From NCBI RefSeq assembly GCF_000372745.1, contig NZ_KB889670.1, forward strand, positions 1-60,307: a DNA stretch of 60,307 bases. The letters are read 5' to 3'. Shown one piece after another: positions 1 to 7,833 of this stretch (the first letter of the stretch is position 1; every line of letters starts with the position of its first letter). This DNA is from Embleya scabrispora DSM 41855 (GTDB taxonomy: Bacteria; Actinomycetota; Actinomycetes; Streptomycetales; Streptomycetaceae). Made by a program: the position numbers and the translations under genes. Below the pieces are notes generated by a model. It searched no databases. It was not told where the DNA came from and was given only the letters and a program-made list of their open reading frames with translations.

Positions 1-214
1 CCAGCTGCCGCTCGCGGTCCGATTTCGGGCTTTCGTCGGATTCCGCGTTGCCCTCGTGGGAGAGGCGATATTGCTTCACCCAGCCCCTGAGCGTCGTTTC
101 GTTGACTCCGAGCTCGGTGGCGACGCGGGCGATCGGGCGCGGGCCCTCGATCACCAGGCGGACGGCCTCTTCCCTGAACTTCTGCGGATATCTAGGTGGC
201 ACGTTCTCTCTCAT
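1..214 (-). CDS. IS3-family transposase OrfA, N-terminal part (cut by window edge)
   Basis: Read on the minus strand from an ATG at 214, the frame stays open to the window edge and gives about 71 residues. It contains KFREEAVRLV, then an IARVATELGV-type helix and NETTLRGWVKQY, the helix-turn-helix that OrfA proteins of IS3-family elements use to bind their terminal repeats. In this family a -1 frameshift normally joins OrfA to the DDE-type OrfB; OrfB would lie to the left, outside the window. Family assignment rests on the HTH and its N-terminal position. Whether the element is intact cannot be judged. Confidence 0.8.
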   Translation of the reverse strand, partial: MRENVPPRYPQKFREEAVRLVIEGPRPIARVATELGVNETTLRGWVKQYRLSHEGNAESDESPKSDRERQL

Positions 215-270
215 TTCCGAATCTCGACAACCCTACGCGGGTCGCTGTCCGGAAGAAATAGAGCACCTCA
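1..270 (-). mobile_element. Right part of an IS3-family element ending next to a CRISPR array
   Basis: The transposase frame starts at 214, and its upstream non-coding end runs toward a CRISPR repeat that begins at 280. On the minus strand a TGAGGTGCTC sequence begins at 270, which fits the TG-start of IS3-type terminal repeats, so I place the element boundary near 270. The boundary is inference: the other end and the target duplication lie outside the window. If correct, the element inserted about nine bases before the first repeat, inside the CRISPR leader. Confidence 0.45.
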
Positions 271-279
271 GGACGCGGG

Positions 280-430
280 GAAGTCCCCACGCAGGTGGGG
301 GTGAGCCGCCCGGCCGTGTCGGCCGACAGCAGGTTGGTGGGAAGTCCCCACGCAGGTGGGGGTGAGCCGCCCGGCCGTGTCGGCGTTCAGCAGGTTGGTG
401 GGAAGTCCCCACGCAGGTGGGGGTGAGCCG
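280..430 (+). CRISPR. CRISPR array 1, three type I-E-like repeats
   Basis: Three identical 29-base repeats lie at 280-308, 341-369 and 402-430, separated by two 32-base spacers (309-340 and 370-401). The repeat core is a CCCCAC/GTGGGG stem with a GCAG loop, and the 3' end reads GTGAGCCG, matching the orientation of type I-E crRNAs transcribed to the right. The two spacers differ at only three adjacent bases. The leader should be on the left, where the IS element sits. No cas gene is visible in the window, so any effector must be encoded elsewhere. Confidence 0.93.
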
Positions 431-465
431 GGCCTATCGAGGGTTTGCAGCGATACCAGCCCACG

Positions 466-879
466 GTGAAGCACTCTCTTCCCGTGAGGACCCTGACCGA
501 ACCCGCCGCCCCGTGGCCGCACGGCACCGGGGAACGGCACCTGTCCCGCACCGAGGCGCCGTCTGCGGTGGCGGACATGCTCGGCCTCCGGATCGGCGCC
601 CGAGTCCATTGCGAACGCGTCGAGTTGCTCGACCCCGACGGCCGGACCAGCCACCTGCTGGTGCGGTACACCAGCCGCCTTCGTCCGGTGCCCGGCGCAC
701 ACGCGTTGAGCGATCTATCCGGGCGCGCGGCCGTGGCCGGTGAGGCGGGCATGCTCGGGGTTGCCACCGGTCCGATGCTCCTGGTCGTGCCGGTGGTCAG
801 GTACTCGCGGGACGGACGCCCCGCGGCGGTCGACGAACTGTTGCTGCCGGCGGACCGGTGGCGAGTGCGGCTGACGTAG
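466..879 (+). pseudogene. UTRA ligand-binding domain of a GntR/HutC-type regulator, no DNA-binding domain
   Basis: The 137-residue product (GTG at 466; a TTG at 445 is an alternative) is a nearly complete UTRA domain: an A-x-LGL-x-x-GA-x-V core near the start and a C-terminal YSRDGRP-x-x-VDELLLPADRWRV strand typical of the HutC subfamily. Full HutC-type regulators carry an N-terminal winged helix of about 70 residues, which is absent. The frame is closed upstream by a TGA inside the last CRISPR repeat. It is most simply a regulator decapitated by a rearrangement at the array; a free-standing ligand-binding protein is possible. Confidence 0.6.
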
Positions 880-883
880 CGGC

Positions 884-1078
884 CTACCTGCTGGCGCGCT
901 TGACGTCCTCGACCTTGGCGGACCACTTCGGGCCGCCGCTGTACGGCTTCACCCAAACGCGGCCGCGCTGCACACTGCCGACGACAACACCGGGCGAGAA
1001 TGCCGGGTGGTCGAGGATGTACGTGACGTGGCTCAGGCCGACGGCCGACCCCATGTCGGCCGGTCCGGCGACTCTCAT
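884..1078 (-). CDS. Small hypothetical protein
   Basis: This 64-residue frame starts at ATG 1078. Its C-terminal half, GRVWVKPYSGGPKWSAKVEDVK, has a protein-like, non-shadow composition, but I do not recognise the family. The sequence upstream of the start has no good ribosome binding site, and the frame continues open upstream without coding character. It converges on the UTRA remnant, whose stop lies four bases away. The call is cautious. Confidence 0.45.
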   Translation of the reverse strand: MRVAGPADMGSAVGLSHVTYILDHPAFSPGVVVGSVQRGRVWVKPYSGGPKWSAKVEDVKRASR

Positions 1079-1090
1079 CGCCCGATCCGA

Positions 1091-1225
1091 GTGGCGCTCC
1101 CCGACCGCGCGCCGGTGGACATGACGCACGACGAACTCGTTGCGCTCCAGCACGAGATCCGGGCGTACCTGCTGTACCCGGTCCCCGGCCCGCCGCACCG
1201 GCGGATGTCGAACTCGGGCGGCTGA
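1091..1225 (+). CDS. Very small hypothetical protein
   Basis: A frame of 44 residues from GTG 1091 (an ATG at 1121 or an earlier start near 1007 are possible) has good third-position GC and contains ALPDRAPVDMTHDELVALQ followed by HEIRAYL, a plausible short helix. It points away from the preceding minus-strand gene and is followed by two hairpins at 1268-1354. I do not recognise it and the start is undecided. Confidence 0.35.
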   Translation: MALPDRAPVDMTHDELVALQHEIRAYLLYPVPGPPHRRMSNSGG

Positions 1226-1267
1226 CCCCGCCCGTTGCCGCTCGCGCCCCTTCCCTGCGGGCGGCCC

Positions 1268-1354
1268 GGCCCGGCGGTGATCCGACGCCGCCGGGCCCAC
1301 CATCCTCGCCCGGCCTCTGGTGCCTGAAGACCCCCGCACACCAGGCCGGGCGAG
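1268..1354. terminator. Tandem hairpins
   Basis: GGCCCGGCGG at 1268-1277 pairs perfectly with CCGCCGGGCC at 1288-1297 across a 10-base loop. A second hairpin pairs 1305-1322 with 1339-1354, interrupted by a 2-base bulge. They sit after the small frame ending at 1225 and before the regulator at 1602, so transcription termination is likely. The rest of 1226-1601 shows no convincing gene: an in-frame extension of the regulator back to 1389 or 1320 lacks a ribosome binding site. Confidence 0.5.
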
Positions 1355-1601
1355 ACCACCGCCCACCCGCTACACGATGGAGACAGTAATGGCCCAGGAC
1401 GCGCCGCCCGGAGATGGCGACCGTCATATCCACTCCCGTGATCGCCGGTTTGTGCATGCCCCTGGCGAACCGCTTGGCAAGGCCATGGACGAGGCCGGAT
1501 CGACGGCCACTGTCGAGGCCATTCATCCGGCCATTTCCGTGCCCGAACGACCGCCGAGCACCTACCGTGAAGGGACGATTCGCTCCCCGGAGGACGCCAC
1601 C

Positions 1602-2936
1602 ATGCGGCCGTATACGCCAGGCAATCCCGCCCTCGTAGCCGCACGCCACGCCAAGGGCCGGCACTCGCAGGAAGACTTCGCCGAGGCCTTCGAGCTGCGC
1701 GCTCTCCAGATGGGCGAACGTGTGGCGGTCTCCGCGCGCCAGGTTCGCCGCTGGGAATCGACCAATCCCGGCCGGCCGCATCCACCCGCCAGGCGAGTGC
1801 TCGTCGCCCTGTTCGACGCGCCCATCGAGCGCCTCGGGTTCATCCCGCCCAGTGTCACCCTCCCTGCCGGAGCCGAGGATGCGACACCTGACGATGCAGA
1901 CATGAACCGACGATCGTTCCTCGCCTCGTCCGTAGCCGTCTCCGTCGTGCCGCCGCGACTACCGCGCAGCCCCGCCGAGCTTCTCGCCGATCCGCCTGCG
2001 GATCCGCTCGACTCCGTGCGCGCCGAACTCACCGCACACGGCGGACCCACCATGGATCCCGACGAGTTGCTGCGCGGTGCCCGATCGGCCAAAGGCCACA
2101 TGCAGGCGTGCCGCTACGAGGTGCTCCTCGCCGGCCTCCCGGGCCTCCTCGCCGCAGTCCGCGGAACCCAGGACCACACCGACGACCCCCGCGTGCAGCA
2201 CGCCGCAGTCACCGCCTACCACGTGGCGGCCGGCCTCCTTCTCAAGCGGCGTGATGCCGCATCCGCCTGGATCGCAGCCGACCGCGCCGCCCGAGCCGCT
2301 CACATACTCGACGAACCCGCCGCGACCGGCAGCGCCACGCGCATCGTCGTCCACGCCATGGGCGCCGTCGGCCACCATCGACAGGCCGTGAAGCACGGCG
2401 CCCTCGCCGCCGACGACCTCACTCGCTACCTCAGGAAGGACACGCCCGAACTGGTCTCGGTGTTCGGCGCGCTCCTGTTGCGAGCGGCGTGGGCTGCATC
2501 CGAAGCCGGCCAGGGAGACACCGCCGCCGCCCTCCTCGCCGACGCCGAGCAGGCCGCCCGGATGCTCGATGGCGACGGCAACCGGCAATGGACCGCATTC
2601 GGCCCCACGAACGTGAAGGTCCACCGCGTCTCGCTCGCCCTCACCCTGGGCAATGCCGGCCACGCCGTCGAAGCGGCGCGCGGCGTCGACGTGTCACAGC
2701 TTGAAGTAGCCGAGCGGCGGGCGGTGTTCCGGCTCGACGTCGCGCGCTCCCTCGCGGCATGTGGACGCACTGAACAGGCCGGTATCGCCCTGCTCACGGC
2801 CGAGGAGCAAGCGCCCGAGGAGATCCACTCCCGCACCGTGGCCCGGAACCTCACCGGCGAATTGGTGCGCCGCGACGAGTACGGTCGACTCCCGGAACTG
2901 CGTTCGCCGGCCGTCCGATCGGGAGTACCCCTGTGA
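1602..2936 (+). CDS. XRE-type helix-turn-helix / TPR-like regulator
   Basis: The 444-residue protein starts at ATG 1602, eight bases after CCGGAGG. Residues about 15-70 form an HTH-like region (HSQEDFAEAFELRA, then SARQVRRWES). Around residue 100 there is an MNRRSFLASS segment resembling the internal hydrophobic linker of many streptomycete regulators of this type. The remaining ~300 residues are alanine-rich helices with TPR-like spacing (AAWAASEAGQGDTAAALLADAEQAA and similar). Family members are cytoplasmic regulators of unknown ligand. Its stop overlaps the GTG of the next gene, so the two are probably co-translated and functionally linked. Confidence 0.82.
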   Translation: MRPYTPGNPALVAARHAKGRHSQEDFAEAFELRALQMGERVAVSARQVRRWESTNPGRPHPPARRVLVALFDAPIERLGFIPPSVTLPAGAEDATPDDADMNRRSFLASSVAVSVVPPRLPRSPAELLADPPADPLDSVRAELTAHGGPTMDPDELLRGARSAKGHMQACRYEVLLAGLPGLLAAVRGTQDHTDDPRVQHAAVTAYHVAAGLLLKRRDAASAWIAADRAARAAHILDEPAATGSATRIVVHAMGAVGHHRQAVKHGALAADDLTRYLRKDTPELVSVFGALLLRAAWAASEAGQGDTAAALLADAEQAARMLDGDGNRQWTAFGPTNVKVHRVSLALTLGNAGHAVEAARGVDVSQLEVAERRAVFRLDVARSLAACGRTEQAGIALLTAEEQAPEEIHSRTVARNLTGELVRRDEYGRLPELRSPAVRSGVPL

Positions 2937-3481
2937 GTCGTGTCCTGTATCTGGTCGTGTGCGCGGCGGGACCCGCGCCGGGCGTCGTCACGCTGATCGA
3001 CGACGCGATCGGGCGGGGCTGGGACGTGTGCACGATTGCGACGCCGGCGGCACGAGACGGCGGGTTCGTCGATGTCGCCGCGGTCGAGGCGGCGACCGGG
3101 CGGCCGATCCGGCACCGCTACCGGCGGGCGGACGAGCCCGGCCGGTGGCCGAAGGCGGATGCCGTCGCAGTGGCGCCGATGACCATGAACACCTGCACGA
3201 AATGGGCGCACGGGCACGCGGACACCTACGCGCTGGGGGTTCTCACCGAGGCGATCGGGCTGGGCCTGCCCATTGCCGCGCTGCCGTTCTGGAATGCCGC
3301 TCAGGCCGCACACCCCGCCGTCGACCGGGCGGTCGAGACCCTTCGCGGCTGTGGGGTCCGGGTCCTGTACGGAGACGAGGGGTTCCGCCCGCACCCGCCG
3401 GGTACGGGCGGCAGTCGCATCCCTACCTACCCGTGGGCCCGCGTGCTCGATGCCCTGGGCAGGCGCGCGATCGGCGCGTAA
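2933..3481 (+). CDS. Flavoprotein, HFCD / phosphopantothenoylcysteine decarboxylase-like
   Basis: This 182-residue protein begins at GTG 2933, overlapping the regulator stop by four bases. It has the single-domain flavodoxin-like layout of HFCD flavoproteins: an N-terminal LYLVVCAAG strand-turn, a central ADAVAVAPMTMNTCTKWAHG segment matching the conserved PMN-type FMN and substrate loop, and ALPFWNAA after it. The family includes CoaC and peptide cysteine decarboxylases such as EpiD. In this context it more likely serves as a partner of the HTH regulator than in coenzyme A synthesis, because CoaC is normally fused to CoaB. The substrate is unknown. Confidence 0.72.
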   Translation: MSRVLYLVVCAAGPAPGVVTLIDDAIGRGWDVCTIATPAARDGGFVDVAAVEAATGRPIRHRYRRADEPGRWPKADAVAVAPMTMNTCTKWAHGHADTYALGVLTEAIGLGLPIAALPFWNAAQAAHPAVDRAVETLRGCGVRVLYGDEGFRPHPPGTGGSRIPTYPWARVLDALGRRAIGA

Positions 3482-3536
3482 CCCGCCCGAGTGCGCCGGC
3501 TACCGATCGCCCCCGCCGCGGTGCCACGCTGTCCGC

Positions 3537-3863
3537 ATGGACGAGACCATCGACCCCCGCCTCCCCCAGCACACCATCGGCTTCGGCGGGACCCACCACG
3601 CCACCCCCGCCGAGATCCGGGCCGAACTCCCCGACGACCTCCGCATGGAATTCGAAGAGGAATACCAGGCCGCACTCGCCGCCGCGAACGCCGACGGCAA
3701 CCTCCAGCCCCTCGCCGACATGCTCGGCCCCTGGCAGGCCGAGGTCCGCATGCGACGCAGCTCCGACTGGCCGGAGACCGAGGAGATCATCCGGCGGATC
3801 AACGCCGGCCTGCCCGTCGACACCGTCCCGGCCGACCGCACGCAGTGGGGAGACAACCCGTGA
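3537..3863 (+). CDS. DUF6247-like protein, probable antitoxin
   Basis: The 108-residue protein from ATG 3537 contains TPAEIRAELPDDLRMEFEEEYQ near residues 22-43, a pattern I associate with the DUF6247 family of actinobacteria, followed by helical sequence ending in an acidic tail. Its stop overlaps the GTG of the following RelE-like frame by four bases. A short acidic helical protein translationally coupled to a RelE/ParE-like protein is the usual type II antitoxin-toxin arrangement. The family match is from memory of the motif and the antitoxin role is inferred. Confidence 0.6.
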   Translation: MDETIDPRLPQHTIGFGGTHHATPAEIRAELPDDLRMEFEEEYQAALAAANADGNLQPLADMLGPWQAEVRMRRSSDWPETEEIIRRINAGLPVDTVPADRTQWGDNP

Positions 3864-4093
3864 GCTACGGCGTCGAGTCCACCTACACAGTGCAGCGCTG
3901 GCTCAAGGGGCAGCCGGCCCACGTGAACAGCGCCTACGACGACATGACCCGACGCCTCGCCTCCGATCCCTGGCGGGTCGGCTCGCCCACCCGCAGCAAC
4001 AACATGCGCGAGTACGCATTCTGCGTGGAGGGGACGGCGACGTTCATCATCGAGGACCGGTGCGTCACCGTCACGATCGTCCAGATCAGCTAG
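3860..4093 (+). CDS. RelE/ParE-like small protein, probable toxin
   Basis: The 77-residue frame starts at GTG 3860. The order of elements resembles the RelE/ParE fold: an N-terminal helix region with a DDMTRRLASDPW segment, where many members have R-L-x-x-DP, then short strands ending in MREYAFCVEGTATFIIED and TVTIVQI. The coupled upstream DUF6247-like gene supports a toxin-antitoxin pair. Typical catalytic residues of RelE are not clearly identifiable, so it may be a degenerate or ParE-like member. Confidence 0.55.
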   Translation: MSYGVESTYTVQRWLKGQPAHVNSAYDDMTRRLASDPWRVGSPTRSNNMREYAFCVEGTATFIIEDRCVTVTIVQIS

Positions 4094-4157
4094 GCCACCC
4101 GATCGCCCGGCCGCGCCCAGCGGCCCGGTGTCGGACCCGGCCGGTAGCGTCGCGAGG

Positions 4158-4838
4158 ATGCACGACATGCACGACATGCACGACAACCCCCACGCTCGAC
4201 GCCGTCCAAGCACGCCGGGATGCGGCTGGGACGACTGCGGGTGGCAACTGGAGCCCACCGTACGGTCCGTACGCCTGCACGACACCGGCGGGGAGACGCT
4301 GCCGATCGTCTGCGTGTCGCAGCACCTCACCCACTCCTCCTGCACGGCCCGCGTGATCGAGGGTGAATACCTGACTCGCTTCCTCGACAAGGCGTACGTC
4401 GCCGACAGCGGCTCGAGGGTCAAACTGTCAGCCATCTTCGGCGGCGACCACAACAGCTACACCGCACCCATTCCCGGCAGACCGCCACTGCCGGCCGTCG
4501 AGTTCATTGGCCGACCGGGTCCACCGGACCCACCGCTCCCGACGCGATCCGCGTCCCCGACATCCACACGATGCTCGCCGAGGACGCCGCCCGCGGCGAG
4601 CATCGTGTGGATGTCGGGGACGCTCCTGCTCACGCTGCTCGACGTCGACGTCATCGACATGACCGGCCTCTCCGCCCACCACGGCGTCCGGGCTCGACTC
4701 CACCGCAGCACCCTCGCCGGCATAGGTGAGCGCGGAGATGTCGGTCCCGGCCTGGTATCGATGTCGACGACCGCTGGTAGCGCAGAGGCGGCGGTCCTTG
4801 TGGGCCGCCCGTGCAGCGGCGAGTCGTCGACCGGCTGA
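4158..4838 (+). CDS. Hypothetical protein, uncertain frame
   Basis: From ATG 4158 the frame is open for 226 residues. The first nine residues are a threefold MHD repeat encoded by three copies of ATGCACGAC. Residues up to about 110, with CGWDDCGW and a C/H-containing LPIVCVSQHLTHSSC, have coding-like composition; beyond that the frame becomes proline/serine-rich and an alternative frame looks better. The switch lies near 4500, just before the perfect inverted repeat at 4551-4623, so a real 5' gene part may be followed by rearranged DNA. I do not recognise a family. A GTG at 4128 is an alternative start. Confidence 0.35.
   Translation: MHDMHDMHDNPHARRRPSTPGCGWDDCGWQLEPTVRSVRLHDTGGETLPIVCVSQHLTHSSCTARVIEGEYLTRFLDKAYVADSGSRVKLSAIFGGDHNSYTAPIPGRPPLPAVEFIGRPGPPDPPLPTRSASPTSTRCSPRTPPAASIVWMSGTLLLTLLDVDVIDMTGLSAHHGVRARLHRSTLAGIGERGDVGPGLVSMSTTAGSAEAAVLVGRPCSGESSTG
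4551..4623. repeat. Perfect 30-bp inverted repeat with 13-base loop
   Basis: Bases 4551-4580 are the exact reverse complement of 4594-4623; the unpaired centre is 4581-4593. The arms begin GCGTCCCCGACATCC and contain no obvious terminal-repeat signature. The arm length and perfection are far beyond normal terminators in this window. It may be a structured RNA or recombination site, a scar of an inverted duplication, or a sequencing fold-back artefact. Confidence 0.9.
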
Positions 4839-5297
4839 CTGGGGTTCATGCCGATGGTCGTTTCTGCCAGGGCTACTTGGCCCCGGAAGGTACCGGCCCA
4901 TGGACGAGGGCAGTATTACGCCGTCGCTACCGCGTCCGCGCCATTGGTGACCGCCGCGAGTCCTCTCTTTCTGACACCATCACCGACCGAGACCATTGTT
5001 GCCCGACGGGTCCACGCCCCCGCACGGGCGCGCCATACCGGAACCGACACACTGAACACCCGCGACCCCGACCGCCACCCACGCGCTCCACGGACGCTCC
5101 CACCACCCCTGCGCCGCCGGAACACGTACATGGCATACCCGTTCCGACCAACACCGCGAACAGGACAAACCATGCGACCTCACCGGCTTTCGCGGGCAGC
5201 CGACGACCCGCGAGGCGAATCAGGCAAGAACCTTGCCACAATGACCCTTTTTACATCACGAATCGGCAAAGCCCCCGAGTACTCGCAGGTCAGCAAG
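4839..5297. other. Non-coding stretch containing the probable leader of CRISPR array 2
   Basis: No frame here looks like a gene. The last 70 bases (about 5228-5297) are noticeably more AT-rich than the surroundings, with a CCCTTTTTACATCACG segment, as expected for a CRISPR leader directly upstream of the first repeat. The remainder is GC-rich sequence with no recognisable motif. Confidence 0.45.
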
Positions 5298-5438
5298 GAA
5301 GTCCCCACGCGAGTGGGGGTGAGCCGGGCGTGGAGCACCCCGTGATGTCGGATGAGCTGAAGTCCCCACGCGAGTGGGGGTGAGCCGGGGCGTGTGCTCA
5401 CCCTGAGTCACCGTGTGCCGAAGTCCCCACGCGAGTGG
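5298..5438 (+). CRISPR. CRISPR array 2, two full and one degenerate type I-E-like repeat
   Basis: Full 29-base repeats are at 5298-5326 and 5359-5387; a third matches for only 19 bases (5420-5438) and then diverges, as terminal repeats often do. Both spacers (5327-5358, 5388-5419) are 32 bases and unrelated to each other. The repeat equals that of array 1 except in the loop, GCGA instead of GCAG, leaving the CCCCAC/GTGGGG stem intact. The degenerate repeat on the right places the leader on the left and transcription to the right. Confidence 0.92.
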
Positions 5439-6147
5439 CCCAGCGCGGGATGCGCCAGAACGTGTGTCGGGGCGGCCCGTTCGCGCGCAACGTCGTGCAG
5501 GAGCAGATGGAGTTGCCCGGTGCGTTGGCCGGGTGCGTGTGGCTTGTCTCGGCGCGCATGGCCGTCACGGGTCGCGGATCGGTCGGTCTCCGCTCGGCGG
5601 GCGGGCCGCCGCGGTCAGCCGTGCTCGCCCGCCTGCCGGTCGTACGCGCGCACGATCGCGTCCGGCAGACCGGGGAAGTGCTCGTCCGGATCCGCCCGCC
5701 GCAGTGTGGTCAGCCTGCGGTTGCCCTCCTCGCGCAGCACCCCTGTGCGGGGACACGCGGCCGTGAGGACGCTCGAACCCATGAGCCGTCGATGCTCGAA
5801 CTCCCCGGCCCCGCCGCGGCGATGGCTTCGATCAAGCACCGTGCTCGCGAGGCCGGAGTCCGCAGGAGTGGGAATCTCGCGTCGGATGGATAGCCGCCTC
5901 GCGAACGCGCCTATAGCTTCTGTTGCGCCGCGAGGCTCGGGGCGTGATCCGTCCGTGTCCCGCGGTGTTCTCGCCACGTCCCGGTAGCGATGGACGGATC
6001 GACACGCGAGGCGTGCGACGCGCGGAAGTGCGGCGCGAAGTGGTGCGCGTACTCAGGCGATCCGCAGCCCCGTTCGCGACGATTCGACCGGTTGACCGGC
6101 GACGCACGGTATCCATATCTCGTCGATACAGGGCAGGTGCACACCTC
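5439..6147. other. 709-base stretch without a confident gene
   Basis: Right of array 2 several frames are open but none has consistent coding character. A minus-strand tail ending at 5615 (residues REEGNRRLTTLRRADPDEHF, about 5618-5740) has protein-like composition and could be the end of a broken gene, family unknown. The region upstream of 6148 should contain the promoter for the lipoprotein gene, but no clear -35/-10 pair was found. Confidence 0.4.
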
Positions 6148-7797
6148 GTGCCGTTCGCGCTGCGAACCACGCGAAGAACCACCGGACTCGGTGGCCGCCT
6201 TCGCAATGTCGGACCCTTCCGAAATGTACTGCGCCCCTTGTCCCCGGCCCTGGCCCTGGCGATGATCTGCCTGAGCGCCACGGCCGGATGCGGGCTCGTC
6301 GGCGGCGACGAATCCGACGCATCGGGTACACCACAGGCGGGTGGCTCGGCCGTCTTCCTCCTTCCGGGTGAGCCGCGCGGCCTGGACCCGTTCAGCGCGA
6401 GCTATCCGAACGTGGCCGACGGCAACCGGATGTCGGCGCTGTACGACGTCCTGGTCTGGACGGAGCCGGCGACCGGCACCGTGCACCCCAAGCTGGCCGA
6501 GTCGTTGACCAGCGACGCCCAGCTCACGAATTGGACACTGACCCTGCGCGCGGGACTGCGCTTCTCGGACGGCTCGGTCCTGGACGCCGCCGCCGTCAAG
6601 GCGACGTGGGACGCGCATCGGGACCCGACGGTCAATTCGTTGGTCGGCGGTGTACTGCGGGACGTCAAGCTGATCCTGGTGTCGGATCTACAATTGCGGA
6701 TCGAACTCCCGTCCGCCAACGCCAACTTCGACCACATGGTCGCCCGCAATCTCGCATTCGTCGCCCCCACGAAGTTCGTCTCCACTCCGGAGGGCCGAGC
6801 CGCCCTCAAGCGCACCCCGATCGGCGCGGGCCCGTTCAAACTCGCCGCCTGGGAGCCCGGGAAAGACCTGCGCATGGTGCGCAACGAGACCTACTGGCAG
6901 AAGGGACTGCCGCACCTCGACGAACTCGTCTTCCGGGTGGACCGCAACATCGCGGCCGCACCGGAGTCGATCGCGGAGAGCCGAGCGGACATCACCGTCA
7001 CCACCGACCCGACCGTGTTGGGCGAGGCCCGGGGCAAGGACCTGAAGGTTGACGAGACACTGCTCAACGGTGGCCTGATGATCGCCTTCAACCTGCGCAA
7101 GCCCCCCTTCGACAACGCGGACGCACGTCGGGCGATCGCGTTGGCGCTGAGCGGCGAGGAGCTCAACCGCCGCTTCTACAAGGGTCTCGGCGTCCAGGCC
7201 AGGGGCATTTTCAACGCGAGTTCCCCGTTGGCGAACGTGAACCTGGCCGCCGTGGAGAACAAGCCCCAGCAGGCGGGCGAGCTTTTCGCGAAGCTCACCT
7301 CGAATGGCCAAAAGCCTTTCGTGTTCCACTACTTGGTACCCGACAGCCCCAAGTCCCGGGAGATCGCCGAGTACATCCGGCGGACGCTGGCCGGATACCC
7401 GGGGGTGACCATGATCGTGGACGTCGTCGACATCGCGTCGCTGGTCACGCGTACCTCGGCCAAACACGACTTCGAGGCAACCGTTTTCCAACTGTGGGCC
7501 GACGACGTGGAACCGAGCATGCATCAGTTCCTGGTCACCGGGGGCATCAACAACATCACCGGCTACAGCAACTCCGCCGTCGACAAGGCACTGGGCGAGG
7601 GCAGACTCTCTCCCGATCCCAAGGTCCGCCGGGACGCCTACACTCGCGTGCAGACGTCGCTGAACCGCGACATGCCTTTCTGGGTGTACCTGGAAGCCTC
7701 GGCGGCAGCCGTGCACAGCCGGCACATCACCGGCGTCGAGCCCTTCAACGACGGACTCGTGCACTTCGACCGGATCACCCGAAGCACCGCCAAATGA
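6148..7797 (+). CDS. ABC transporter substrate-binding lipoprotein, family 5 (peptide/nickel/oligopeptide type)
   Basis: The protein is taken from GTG 6148 (549 residues), which leaves an N-terminal Arg-rich segment, a hydrophobic stretch and a lipobox LSATAGC, so it should be a surface lipoprotein. The mature part has the SBP_bac_5 layout: GGSAVFLLPGEPRGLDPF, LAESLTSDAQLTNWTLTLR followed by FSDGSVLDAAAVKATWD, then IGAGPFKLAAWEPG and the late GYSNSAVDKAL. Length is normal for the family. No permease or ATPase gene adjoins it, so it is an orphan receptor here. The ligand is unknown. The upstream frame is open, so the start is approximate. Confidence 0.85.
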   Translation: MPFALRTTRRTTGLGGRLRNVGPFRNVLRPLSPALALAMICLSATAGCGLVGGDESDASGTPQAGGSAVFLLPGEPRGLDPFSASYPNVADGNRMSALYDVLVWTEPATGTVHPKLAESLTSDAQLTNWTLTLRAGLRFSDGSVLDAAAVKATWDAHRDPTVNSLVGGVLRDVKLILVSDLQLRIELPSANANFDHMVARNLAFVAPTKFVSTPEGRAALKRTPIGAGPFKLAAWEPGKDLRMVRNETYWQKGLPHLDELVFRVDRNIAAAPESIAESRADITVTTDPTVLGEARGKDLKVDETLLNGGLMIAFNLRKPPFDNADARRAIALALSGEELNRRFYKGLGVQARGIFNASSPLANVNLAAVENKPQQAGELFAKLTSNGQKPFVFHYLVPDSPKSREIAEYIRRTLAGYPGVTMIVDVVDIASLVTRTSAKHDFEATVFQLWADDVEPSMHQFLVTGGINNITGYSNSAVDKALGEGRLSPDPKVRRDAYTRVQTSLNRDMPFWVYLEASAAAVHSRHITGVEPFNDGLVHFDRITRSTAK

Positions 7798-7833
7798 CCG
7801 ACCCCACCCGCGGGTCCGAACGATCGGCATGAC

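Noticed and set aside
268-702. A minus-strand frame through CRISPR array 1
   Set aside because: Its repeated residues arise only because each repeat-spacer unit is 61 bases and is read in successive frames; it is not a protein.
5165-5345. A plus-strand frame running into CRISPR array 2
   Set aside because: Its end is encoded by CRISPR repeats and the start has no ribosome binding site; the AT-rich leader explains the composition.
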